From contig JAPHTE010000199.1 in NCBI GenBank assembly GCA_026196445.1, forward strand, positions 1-20,123: a DNA stretch of 20,123 nucleotides. The letters are read 5' to 3'. The translations under genes and the position numbers were made by a program. A model generated the notes under the pieces. It was not told the DNA's origin and did no database searches. It saw only the letters and a program-made list of their open reading frames with translations. This stretch comes from Lysobacterales bacterium. GTDB lineage: Bacteria; Pseudomonadota; Gammaproteobacteria; Xanthomonadales; SZUA-36. Shown piece by piece: positions 1 to 7,470 of this stretch. Position 1 is the stretch's first letter, and each line of letters opens with the position of its first letter.

Positions 1-185
1 CGGTCTGCGTCGGTGACGTGCAGGCTGTCCTTGCGCATCAGTGCGTTGACCTCGAAATCAAAGCCGACCTGTAAACTAAGCAGTATTTCCCCGATCTGCG
101 GGTCGCCGATCTGGTAGTGGCTTAAATCATCAAAATATATTTTGTCGATGGTGCCACCAGTGGTAACGATCAGTAATTTTTTCAT
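1..185 (-). CDS. Asparaginase-like protein, N-terminal fragment
   Basis: Reading on the minus strand from an ATG at 185, 61 codons are visible before the window ends. The protein opens MKKLLIVTTGGTIDKIYFDD, whose TGGTID is the N-terminal catalytic-threonine motif of the type I/II L-asparaginase fold (hydrolysis of asparagine or related amides to the acid plus ammonia). No signal peptide is present, so a cytoplasmic enzyme is expected. The spacing and short N-terminus recall the compact asparaginase-domain proteins of proteobacteria, but the C-terminal part lies outside the window, so full length and second-threonine motif cannot be checked. It is divergent from the 995-codon gene, sharing a gap of about 97 bp. 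Family assignment is good; substrate is not certain. Confidence 0.75.
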   Translation of the reverse strand, partial: MKKLLIVTTGGTIDKIYFDDLSHYQIGDPQIGEILLSLQVGFDFEVNALMRKDSLHVTDAD

Positions 186-207
186 GTTCAGAGTCCGACT
201 GAATTCA

Positions 208-237
208 TTGCCGCTGCGGTATTGCAGCAGGTAGTAT
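208..237 (+). promoter_or_regulatory. Candidate sigma70-type promoter for the 995-codon gene
   Basis: TTGCCG at 208-213 and TAGTAT at 232-237 are separated by 18 bases, about 45 bases upstream of the ATG at 283. On the opposite strand the same place holds TATACT (233-238), a good -10 for the divergent asparaginase-like gene, though with a poor -35. Pattern match only. Confidence 0.3.
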
Positions 238-282
238 AGCCTGCGGGCGTTTAATTAAAGATGGTGCCACGGGTACACGAGT

Positions 283-3270
283 ATGAATACTCAAGTCCGG
301 CAGGGTAAGGCAAATGAGGACAGGCCGCAATACGCGTGGCTTGCCCGGTTATGGAGCCTGCAACTATGCAGCGTACTCCTGTTGGTGCCTGCCACGTTGC
401 CGGCCCAGGTTGATCCGGAATTTGCTGGCCAGCCGGTCCCGGATACGCAGGAAGAGGCCGTAGCGGTTGAAGAAGTCACGGTGAGCCTGCCTGGCAGCGA
501 CCACGTTGCGCTGGCCCTGGCCTTGCCTGCATCGCGTAACCGGGCACTGCTGGATGTAGCAGCGGCCGCGCACGTAATACAACAGGCGCAGGATCGCACC
601 GAGGTTGACCCGGCCACCCTGGCACAGATGTATCTCGATGATCGGGGTTGGTTACAACGGCTGGTGGACCGTCATGGTTGGGTTGAGCCACGCAGCCCTG
701 TAGTCGATGCAGCTGCCTGGCTGGTACTCGAGGAACTGCAACAACACAAACTCGAAGACGGGGCGCTGACTTTTCCCGGTGCTATGCCGGAAAGCGCGCT
801 GCTGTACCAGGTGTTTCAACGCGCCGGGCAAAGGCTTGCTATTGTAAACCTGCCCGCCTTGTTGCTGGTGACAGAAGCAAACGCCGTCGCTTTGTGGGAC
901 GAGTTCCTGCAATTGGCTGGCCCCGAGGGTAAACCGGATGCCCCCTGGAAGGCGGTGGAGACGACCTGGTTTGCAGACCGGTTCAATCTTCCAGCAGAGT
1001 ATTTTGTGGAAGGCTCCACCCTGGATAACGATAAGTTGCTGGTGAAGGACATCCCGCGCGCCATGTCACAATTGGCGATGCAGTCGGTGGCCATGAGTCC
1101 GCCTGACAGCCAATTGTTGTTGCGCTTGAGATATTCGCTGCTTATCCAGGCTCAGGCAGTGGAAGGGAGCATGGAACCGGGGCAGGCGGCAGACGCCCTG
1201 TATATCACGAGCCTGTTGGACGGCCTGAACGATGCGCGCCATTTTGAGTTTGTACAGGGCTTGTTGGCACTGGCCACCCGCTGGCTGGCGGATCCCACCA
1301 CACTGGGGGGAGAATTTTCGCTGGCTGATTGGCTGGTCGAAGTCTTGCCAGCCATTTCAGTGCAGTACGCGCAGGCATTCGCGCGTACGGACCCGGGTCT
1401 GAACGAAGCAATGGGCGCCGTGTACGGCGTTTTGCAGCGTATTGTCAGGCCCACGGATGAAGACACCGGGCAACTGGTCGAGCAGGCGCAAACGATCCTG
1501 GCGGACGCTGTTGCCCGCATGGCACTGCTGATCCCGGATATGGTGTACTACTTCGATATTCCGGTCCGCTCGAGGATTATCGAAGAGATCAACATCTGCA
1601 CCAGTATCGCTGCCAGCAATGACGAGGAAGGCCAGCCGACGATGAGCCGCAGCCAGTTCGACGGTTGCATGGAAGCCCTGGTGCAGCTGGCTGAACAGGA
1701 GACCCGGACACTCGAATTGTCGGGCAACATGAACGGACCATTCACCCTCGACGCCTTGCGACGCGAACTGAGTTTACCCGCCTGGCAAAGAATCAATTAC
1801 GGTGTTGGTTACCTGCTCGAACGATACCCGGGCAGCTGCAAGCGACCTGCCGCACCACTGCCCAACCCGCTCGAGTGGGCCGTATTGGCGACCACGATGA
1901 CGTGGCTGGCGGAACACTCACCCGGCTTTTTCAACAGCGAAGAAAATGAAGCCCGTATTACGAGAATGCGTAGTATCGGCGAGCAATTGATGCGCAGCCT
2001 GGCCGATCAATCGACCTGTCTGGCAACGGCGCAAGACGGCAACAACGACATGATCAGCCGCACCATGCGGGATTATGAACAGGCGTTGCGGGATTTGAAC
2101 CAGGGCATCAGCGGCGCCGAGGATGATTTCCGTGCGCGCAGATTGCAGCCCGGTGCTGACGTTTCACTTGCACTCGATGCGGCACAACAAACGGCCTATC
2201 GCCCCGATGACCTTTTCATCCGGCCATGTGACCCGGAGGCGGTGTGTGACATGAGCGCGGAGCTAAGTACGACCCGCGCACTGATCGGCCTGTTCCCGGA
2301 CGAATACCTGATTGCAGACCAGACCGGATTGGGCAGCATCGAAATCTGTTACCAGAACATGGAGTGGGTACAACGCCGATCGGAACTGGTGCGGCCCGAC
2401 GACGATAATGTGGCCAATTATTTTGGCCGTTTGGGCTTTGACCTGCTGGGACGCTACGTAGAGAACGGGCAGAGCAGCGATATCTTCGGATTCCGTTTTA
2501 CCAGCCCCGAGGAATACCACTACCTGTTTGCCCAGACATCCGAAGAGATACTGCAGGATAGTTGTCCCGTGGAGTGGGTGGGCAGCCGTATCGTCACGCC
2601 GTTGCGTGAAAATCACATCGGCATCGTTCCCGACCGCCTGACCTATCTGGCCGCCTCGCGCAACCTGCCATCACGTCTTTTGCAGCAAAACTGGGACCAG
2701 GGTGCTGAGTGGCGTGACTGGTTCGTTACCGGTTTGGGGGTTGAACCACTGGCCGTTGAACCTTCTGCGGATATCATGCCCAGGCTGAATCAACACCTTC
2801 AATCCCTGTACCAGGCTGAACAGGCCGAAGTTTACCAGCGGGTACTGTTGCCAAATGCCACCAACGCGGAGGGGGATGATGTATCGTTGTTTGACGAAAT
2901 GTCACAGGTTTCGATCAACAAGGCCCTGATGCGCATGCAGATGATGTTGTTTTACCCCGGTTCACTGTTCAACTCCGGCGCAGTTCGCACGGCGATCAAT
3001 GGGGACGCCGGTCTGCTGGATGGCCGTGTGCTGCGACGATTCCGACAAGAAGATGTCGCTTTGCTCACCGTCAATACCATTGCCCGCGAACGTCTGGAAG
3101 CCTTCCGGCAAGCCTGGTTGAAACAAACGGAAACAGCGCGGCAGGAAGGTTCGGTTTTTCCCAGCCTCGCATATGCGATGACCCGCATGAATATCCTCTA
3201 CAGGCAATTCATCCTTGCGCGCCAGGAGCCGTTACCCGATGCCGGGATAACGCCGATACCGCCGGGTTAA
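283..3270 (+). CDS. Unrecognised exported protein, 995 aa
   Basis: I do not recognise a family. Residues about 19-42 form a basic-hydrophobic signal peptide (arginine at 22, hydrophobic core SLQLCSVLLLVPA, likely cleavage near LPA|QV), so a periplasmic or envelope location is expected. The rest has long helical-looking stretches rich in Ala, Leu, Glu and Gln, no membrane segments, and no catalytic motif I can name. After the signal peptide there are exactly eight cysteines (about 439, 462, 519, 579, 649, 655, 689, 761), an even number clustered in the central third, compatible with disulfides in an oxidising compartment. A proline-rich tail ends the protein. The ATG has only a weak ribosome-binding site (GAG close by). 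It stands alone: the upstream neighbour is divergent and the downstream arsC-like gene is convergent. Uninterrupted length makes it a real gene; function unknown. Confidence 0.85.
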   Translation: MNTQVRQGKANEDRPQYAWLARLWSLQLCSVLLLVPATLPAQVDPEFAGQPVPDTQEEAVAVEEVTVSLPGSDHVALALALPASRNRALLDVAAAAHVIQQAQDRTEVDPATLAQMYLDDRGWLQRLVDRHGWVEPRSPVVDAAAWLVLEELQQHKLEDGALTFPGAMPESALLYQVFQRAGQRLAIVNLPALLLVTEANAVALWDEFLQLAGPEGKPDAPWKAVETTWFADRFNLPAEYFVEGSTLDNDKLLVKDIPRAMSQLAMQSVAMSPPDSQLLLRLRYSLLIQAQAVEGSMEPGQAADALYITSLLDGLNDARHFEFVQGLLALATRWLADPTTLGGEFSLADWLVEVLPAISVQYAQAFARTDPGLNEAMGAVYGVLQRIVRPTDEDTGQLVEQAQTILADAVARMALLIPDMVYYFDIPVRSRIIEEINICTSIAASNDEEGQPTMSRSQFDGCMEALVQLAEQETRTLELSGNMNGPFTLDALRRELSLPAWQRINYGVGYLLERYPGSCKRPAAPLPNPLEWAVLATTMTWLAEHSPGFFNSEENEARITRMRSIGEQLMRSLADQSTCLATAQDGNNDMISRTMRDYEQALRDLNQGISGAEDDFRARRLQPGADVSLALDAAQQTAYRPDDLFIRPCDPEAVCDMSAELSTTRALIGLFPDEYLIADQTGLGSIEICYQNMEWVQRRSELVRPDDDNVANYFGRLGFDLLGRYVENGQSSDIFGFRFTSPEEYHYLFAQTSEEILQDSCPVEWVGSRIVTPLRENHIGIVPDRLTYLAASRNLPSRLLQQNWDQGAEWRDWFVTGLGVEPLAVEPSADIMPRLNQHLQSLYQAEQAEVYQRVLLPNATNAEGDDVSLFDEMSQVSINKALMRMQMMLFYPGSLFNSGAVRTAINGDAGLLDGRVLRRFRQEDVALLTVNTIARERLEAFRQAWLKQTETARQEGSVFPSLAYAMTRMNILYRQFILARQEPLPDAGITPIPPG

Positions 3271-3275
3271 CCCGA

Positions 3276-3297
3276 AACACGAGCCCGTTACCGTGTT
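3276..3297. terminator. Weak hairpin between convergent genes
   Basis: AACACG (3276-3281) and CGTGTT (3292-3297) form a perfect 6-bp stem with a 10-base loop in the 41-bp gap between two convergent stop codons. There is no T-run on either side, so it is only a possible bidirectional terminator. Confidence 0.25.
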
Positions 3298-3311
3298 AGT
3301 CTGCCAGGAGA

Positions 3312-3659
3312 CTAGAGGATTTCCAGTACCGATTCGGGCGGGCGTCCTATGGCCGCTTTACCATTTGCCAGCACGATGGGCCGTTCGATCAGGATCGGCG
3401 CCTCCAGCATGGCTGCGACCAACCGCTCATCGCTGAGTTGCATGTCATCCAGCCCCATTGCCTTGTATTCGGATTGGCCCTTGCGCATCAACTCCCTGGG
3501 TTTCAAGCCAAGCTTGCGCAGTATGGAGACCAATTGCTCCGCGTCGGGGGGTGTTTGCAGGTACTCGATGACTTCCGGGTCGACCCCGGCTTCCTGTAAC
3601 AACTTCAGCGTGGCGCGGGACTTGGAACAACGTGGATTATGCAGAATTTGTACATTCAT
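3312..3659 (-). CDS. arsC: ArsC/YfgD-family arsenate reductase-like protein
   Basis: 115 aa with the ArsC thioredoxin-like fold. The family reduces arsenate to arsenite with glutathione/glutaredoxin. The active-site cysteine is Cys11 in NPRCSKSR, and the three arginines that bind oxyanion in the plasmid-encoded enzyme (60, 94, 107) have counterparts at Arg59, Arg93 (ERPIV) and Arg106 (GRPPE). Length is that of the short chromosomal ArsC/YfgD subgroup rather than the about 140-aa plasmid ArsC. No arsR, arsB or acr3 gene is nearby, so involvement in arsenic resistance is not supported by context; a general redox or housekeeping role is equally possible. It starts at an ATG at 3659 and is divergent from the YihY-like gene. 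Confidence 0.85.
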   Translation of the reverse strand: MNVQILHNPRCSKSRATLKLLQEAGVDPEVIEYLQTPPDAEQLVSILRKLGLKPRELMRKGQSEYKAMGLDDMQLSDERLVAAMLEAPILIERPIVLANGKAAIGRPPESVLEIL

Positions 3660-3735
3660 GTCTGGGCCTGTTAATACTTACCAGGCACGTATATTACATT
3701 ACGTCTGTCGTTGATTGCATGGAACAAAGCGGTCA

Positions 3736-3762
3736 TTGTCACGGGGAACGGGTCACTATAAA
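3736..3762 (+). promoter_or_regulatory. Candidate promoter for the YihY-tlpA pair
   Basis: TTGTCA at 3736-3741 and TATAAA at 3757-3762 with a short 15-base spacer, in the divergent gap (3660-3825) between the arsC-like gene and the YihY-like gene. If used, transcripts would have a leader of about 55 bases before the TTG start at 3826. Nothing else identifiable was seen in this gap. Confidence 0.25.
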
Positions 3763-3825
3763 CAGACCCATACGAGCCAGCTCAATGCTAAAATTGGAAG
3801 GCTGAGGGTCACGGGAGAGCCAACG

Positions 3826-5052
3826 TTGAATGTACTGGAGTCATTTAGCAGCTTGCCACGCGTCAAGCGGCTCGCTGAGCACGTCTGGCGCCATTTCGGG
3901 GAGGATCGCCTGTTTGACGAGGCCGCGTCTCTGAGCTACACGAGCCTGCTGTCCATGGTGCCGTTACTGGCGGTGGTGTTCGGTGTGGCCTCCGCTTTCC
4001 CGGTATTCCAGCAATGGAGCCAGCAACTACAGGACTTTGTATTCACCAATTTCGTGCCGGCTTCCGGCGATCAGATCCAGGCCTACCTGGTCGGTTTCCT
4101 GGACAGTGTAAGCAGGCTTACCCTGCCAGGCATGCTGGTGTTGATCCTGACCGCGCTGTTGCTGATGATTCGCATCGAGCGGGCGTTCAACGTGATCTGG
4201 CGTGTGCCGACCGCACGCAGTATCCGCAACAGGGTTGTCATGTACTGGGCAGTCCTGACGCTGGGCCCGCTGGCATTGGGCGCCGCTGCCGCGCTCAGCG
4301 CCCAACCGGTGTTCGAACAGGTGGCGCAGGGTGTCTCTACACATTCCGCCTGGCGGGCGGCGGGTATATTTTCATTGTCCTGGCTGGCTTTTACCGTTAC
4401 CTTTCTGCTGGTTCCGAACCGGCGTGTCCAGTTCATGCATGCGCTGGTGGGCGCACTTCTTTCTGCCGTCCTTTTCGGTTTGGCCAAGAAGGCCTTTGTC
4501 ACCTACGTCGCCAAGGCCAGTTTCAGCGTTATTTACGGCGCTCTTGCAACCATACCGATTTTCCTGTTCTGGCTGTACCTGGTCTGGATCGTGATATTGC
4601 TGGGCGCGTCCCTGGCGGCATCATTGACCACTTTCAACGACCGGCGGGTCGATTGGGGCTGGCCGCGCAAGTGGGAGTTTCTGCTCGCTTACCGGCTGGT
4701 CGGCCAGCTGTGGCAGGCGCAGAGCAGGGGTGAGACGCTGTCGATGGAGATACTGGTGGAACAACTGGAAGGCGCCAGCGAGACCGAGTTGGCGGACCAG
4801 CTCGCCATTTTGTTCGATGCGGGTTTCGTGACACGTAGTGAAGACGGCGATTGGCTGTTGTGCCGGGACCTCGAGAGTGTCAGCCTGCTGGACCTCTACC
4901 GCTCCGGCGAGTATTTCCTGCCACTGGATGAAGCGCCGGAAATACCCAGCCACAGTGACTGGGACGAGGCCTTTTTCAAGTCGATCACGCTCGGCGAGGT
5001 CGATATGCAGCGGTCTTTGAAAGACATGTATCGCCAAACTGAACCTGGATGA
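3826..5052 (+). CDS. YihY/BrkB-family inner-membrane protein
   Basis: About 408 aa of the YihY/virulence-factor BrkB family (UPF0761), formerly and wrongly called RNase BN. The N-terminal part carries the typical conserved stretch after a short cytoplasmic helix (EAASLSYTSLLSMVPLLAVV), followed by roughly six hydrophobic segments up to about residue 270 (SVIYGALATIPIFLFWLYL is the last conserved block). A soluble C-terminal region of about 130 residues follows and looks like the winged-helix extension found in the long form of the family. Start choice: the reading frame is open from a TTG at 3715, but GGGAGAG at about 3812-3818 sits six bases before the in-frame TTG at 3826, where family similarity begins. 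Molecular function is not established for the family. The stop is 4 bases before the thioredoxin gene, so the two are probably co-transcribed. Confidence 0.85.
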   Translation: MNVLESFSSLPRVKRLAEHVWRHFGEDRLFDEAASLSYTSLLSMVPLLAVVFGVASAFPVFQQWSQQLQDFVFTNFVPASGDQIQAYLVGFLDSVSRLTLPGMLVLILTALLLMIRIERAFNVIWRVPTARSIRNRVVMYWAVLTLGPLALGAAAALSAQPVFEQVAQGVSTHSAWRAAGIFSLSWLAFTVTFLLVPNRRVQFMHALVGALLSAVLFGLAKKAFVTYVAKASFSVIYGALATIPIFLFWLYLVWIVILLGASLAASLTTFNDRRVDWGWPRKWEFLLAYRLVGQLWQAQSRGETLSMEILVEQLEGASETELADQLAILFDAGFVTRSEDGDWLLCRDLESVSLLDLYRSGEYFLPLDEAPEIPSHSDWDEAFFKSITLGEVDMQRSLKDMYRQTEPG

Positions 5053-5056
5053 AAAA

Positions 5057-5536
5057 ATGGTGATCAGACTTGTGAAACTTGCGCTACCCGGCCTGTTGCT
5101 GCTGACGTTACTGGCCCGGGCGGCCTATGAAAGTGATGCTCCGGTTGATTTTTCCCTGCAGCAATTACACGGCCACGTGGTCAGCCTGGCTGACTACCGG
5201 CAGCAATGGGTAGTGCTCAATTACTGGGCCACCTGGTGCGCGCCCTGCCGCAAGGAAATTCCGGACCTGTCGGCCTTGCACGAGGCGCGTGGTGATATCA
5301 CGGTGCTAGGCCTGGCGTATGAAGATACCGATCTGGAGAACTTCGACGCTTTCCTGGCGGAATTCAAGCCGAGCTACCCGATACTGCTGGTTGATGTTTA
5401 CGCGCCGCCAGAGCCATTCGGGGCACCCAAGGCGTTGCCAACGACGGTGATCCTCGACCCGCAGGGCTACCCGGTCAAGACGTACCTCGGGCCGGTTACC
5501 AGGGAAACCATCGAGACTTTCATCGACGCGCAGTAA
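5057..5536 (+). CDS. TlpA/ResA-like thioredoxin-fold protein
   Basis: 159 aa. A hydrophobic N-terminus (about residues 5-22, LALPGLLLLTLLARA) is a signal peptide or membrane anchor, placing the thioredoxin domain in the periplasm. The redox motif is WCAPC (Cys61, Cys64) inside NYWATWCAPCRKEIPDL, and the cis-proline is in ALPTTVIL (Pro128). Such proteins reduce or exchange disulfides, for example in cytochrome c maturation substrates; no ccm genes are nearby, so the partner is unknown. The start is an ATG four bases after the YihY stop; another ATG overlapping that stop runs into TGA after four codons and is not the start. The gene converges with rnhB, stop codons being about 22 bp apart. Confidence 0.88.
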   Translation: MVIRLVKLALPGLLLLTLLARAAYESDAPVDFSLQQLHGHVVSLADYRQQWVVLNYWATWCAPCRKEIPDLSALHEARGDITVLGLAYEDTDLENFDAFLAEFKPSYPILLVDVYAPPEPFGAPKALPTTVILDPQGYPVKTYLGPVTRETIETFIDAQ

Positions 5537-5558
5537 CGGGTTCAAACACCGGAAACCT

Positions 5559-6143
5559 TCACGCCGGTGTATCACCGGCTTTGCGCACCGGCGCGAAGCT
5601 CTTTCTGTGAATTGGGCAGGGACCGAGCGCATTGAGCCGCTCGAGGTGGTAGGCGGTCGGGTAACCCTTGTGGCGGTCAAATCCATAGCCGGGGTATAGA
5701 CGGTGCAGGGACAGCATCAGGCGGTCCCGGTAGACCTTGGCAAGTATTGACGCAGCGGAAATCGACGCGATCAGGCCGTCACCACCGGTCACAGCTGTGA
5801 CCTTGCATGAAAGCTCTGGTGTACGGTTGCCGTCGACCACGACCCGGTCGGGGGCCGGTGAAAGTTTTTGCACCGCCCTTTGCATCCCGTTCAGCGTAGC
5901 CTGCAGGATGTTAACGCGATCGATTTCCTCGACTTCCACGAATTCGACATGCCAGGCAATTGCCCGTGACTCGATCAGAGACGCGAGACGTTCCCGATTA
6001 GCTGGGGTGAGCTTCTTGGAATCATCCAGACCCTCGATGCGGTGGTTTGAAGGCAGGATGACGGCCGCTACGGCCACCGGCCCGGCCAGCGGACCCCTTC
6101 CAGCCTCGTCCACGCCAGCTTCGAGAAATGGGACGGTATTCAT
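5559..6143 (-). CDS. rnhB: Ribonuclease HII
   Basis: 194 aa from the ATG at 6143. RNase HII cleaves RNA in RNA-DNA hybrids and starts removal of single ribonucleotides misincorporated in DNA. The four catalytic acidic residues are visible: Asp12 and Glu13 in VDEAGRGPLAGP, Asp104 in VVVDGN, and Asp122 in GGDGLIASISAASILAK; the spacing equals that of E. coli D16/E17/D108/D126. The frame stays open for eight more codons upstream, but the ATG at 6143 gives the usual family N-terminus, has GGGGA about ten bases ahead, and overlaps the TGA of the preceding small ORF as ATGA. It is the last gene of the long minus-strand cluster. In many gammaproteobacteria dnaE follows rnhB; here the next gene is on the other strand. 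Confidence 0.95.
   Translation of the reverse strand: MNTVPFLEAGVDEAGRGPLAGPVAVAAVILPSNHRIEGLDDSKKLTPANRERLASLIESRAIAWHVEFVEVEEIDRVNILQATLNGMQRAVQKLSPAPDRVVVDGNRTPELSCKVTAVTGGDGLIASISAASILAKVYRDRLMLSLHRLYPGYGFDRHKGYPTAYHLERLNALGPCPIHRKSFAPVRKAGDTPA
5563..5579. repeat. Perfect short hairpin at the 3' end of rnhB
   Basis: GCCGGTG-TAT-CACCGGC, a 7-bp perfect stem with a 3-base loop covering the last codons of rnhB, between the convergent stops of rnhB and the thioredoxin gene. An upstream CACCGG (5548-5553) can compete for the CCGGTG arm. It could slow or end transcription from either side, but no T-run follows in either direction. Confidence 0.3.
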
Positions 6144-6325
6144 GTCTTGAATTTCCCCGAGACCCAATTTATCAAGTGAGAACCTGTTTTCCCCCAGGAC
6201 ATTGCCTTGGCTGTGCCGCGCATTCCTTCCCGGGCCCGCTCGAGTGGGGAGCCTGCAGGGACGTATCCACGGCGTGTCTCATATGGATATACCTGTGTCC
6301 GCGTCCTGACCTCACGAATGCTCAT
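6140..6325 (-). CDS. Small basic hypothetical protein, 61 aa
   Basis: An ORF of 61 codons fills the gap between lpxB and rnhB: its ATG (6325) begins two bases after the lpxB TGA, and its TGA overlaps the rnhB ATG in the sequence ATGA. The product is strongly basic (many Arg and Lys), starts MSIREVRTRTQVYPYETRRG and contains two tryptophans in the C-terminal half (SWGK, INWVSG). No signal peptide or membrane segment is seen. I do not recognise a family. The exact fit argues for a translated cistron coupling lpxB to rnhB; against it are the lack of a strong ribosome-binding site and codons (AGG, CGG, ATA, GGA) less typical than in its neighbours. It may be lineage-specific, or an untranslated gap that happens to be open. 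Confidence 0.45.
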   Translation of the reverse strand: MSIREVRTRTQVYPYETRRGYVPAGSPLERAREGMRGTAKAMSWGKTGSHLINWVSGKFKT

Positions 6326-6327
6326 GT

Positions 6328-7470
6328 TCAGCGTTCAAGGGAAATGTGTTTCAACACCACGCGGGCCGCCGTGCTGGCTGCGTCGATGCGTAATTGTTCG
6401 TGCAGTTGCCTGAACCGTTCTTGCAGTGCGTCGCGTCGTGCGGGTTGTTCGAGCCACTTTGTGACCTCGTCTGCTATACGTTCGCCGGTAACTTCGTGTT
6501 GCAGCAATTCCGGCACCAGCGCCTCAGAGGCCAGGATATTGGGCAGCGCGAAATAGCGGCTCTTGACCAACCGTAACCACTTGGCCAGCGTGTAGGTCAT
6601 GGCCGACAGGCGGTAACAGACCACCATCGGCCGGTTGATGAGCATGACCTCCAGCGTTGCCGTACCGGACGCGCAAATCACGAGGTCGGCTGCGGCCATC
6701 GCCTGCTTGCTACTGGACACGAGTACGCGGCAATCAAGACCGGGGTAGCGGTCCAGCTCTGATTCGATGTATTCCCTGATCAACTGTGAAGCGGCCGGCA
6801 CGAGGAAACGAATTCCCGGCTTTCGTTTTGCCAGGACAGCGGCGGCGTCCAGCATCGGGGAAGTCAGCTTACCGACTTCGGAAATCCGGCTGCCGGGCAA
6901 CAGGGCGATGCAAGTGGCCGTCTCGCCGATATCCAGTTCTTGGCGTGCAGGACCGATGCCGGTGCCCGGTGCAATCTGGTCCGCGAGGGGGTGACCCGTG
7001 TAGTCGGCCAGAACGCTTTGTCGTGCGTAGTAGCCCGGTTCGAAAGGGAACAGGCACAGTACACGGTCAGTGGACCTGGCGATGGTCTTGACCCGGCCGG
7101 CGCGCCAGGCCCACACCGTCGGGCTGACGTAGTGGATAACCGGGATCGACTGTGCCTTGAGCTTCCTTTCCACGTTGAGGTTGAAGTCAGGTGCGTCGAT
7201 GCCGACAAAAACGGCCGGTTTGACCTGCAGTAATTTATTGACCAGTTGCCGCCGCAGGCCCAACAGGCGCGGGATGTGGTTGATGACCTCGAACAGGCCC
7301 ATGATCGACAATTCGGCGGAATCCCACCAGCAGTCCATGCCGGCCGCTTTCATCAGGGGCCCGCCGATACCGACGAAACGGGTATCCGGATTTTTGTCGC
7401 GAATGGCGCGGATCAGTGCGGCGCCCAGCTGGTCACCGGATGCCTCGCCCGCAACCATTGAGATGACCAT
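6328..7470 (-). CDS. lpxB: Lipid-A-disaccharide synthase
   Basis: 380 aa from the ATG at 7470. LpxB (glycosyltransferase family 19) condenses UDP-2,3-diacylglucosamine with lipid X to give the tetra-acyl disaccharide 1-phosphate at the cytoplasmic membrane face. Diagnostic stretches are VAGEASGDQLGA at the N-terminus, GIGGPLMKAAG, GIDAPDFNLNVE (containing the essential Asp), HYVSPTVWAWR, FPFEPGYY and LLPGSRISEV. The length matches the family (E. coli 382). The ATG shares one base with the lpxA stop (TGATG); a GTG three bases upstream is also possible and would add one residue. It is co-directional and tightly linked to lpxA and lpxD, the earlier steps of the same pathway. Confidence 0.97.
   Translation of the reverse strand: MVISMVAGEASGDQLGAALIRAIRDKNPDTRFVGIGGPLMKAAGMDCWWDSAELSIMGLFEVINHIPRLLGLRRQLVNKLLQVKPAVFVGIDAPDFNLNVERKLKAQSIPVIHYVSPTVWAWRAGRVKTIARSTDRVLCLFPFEPGYYARQSVLADYTGHPLADQIAPGTGIGPARQELDIGETATCIALLPGSRISEVGKLTSPMLDAAAVLAKRKPGIRFLVPAASQLIREYIESELDRYPGLDCRVLVSSSKQAMAAADLVICASGTATLEVMLINRPMVVCYRLSAMTYTLAKWLRLVKSRYFALPNILASEALVPELLQHEVTGERIADEVTKWLEQPARRDALQERFRQLHEQLRIDAASTAARVVLKHISLER

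Noticed and set aside
3715..3825. N-terminal extension of the YihY-like protein from the TTG at 3715
   Set aside because: The extra 37 residues do not look like the family, overlap the likely promoter, and a good ribosome-binding site precedes the TTG at 3826.
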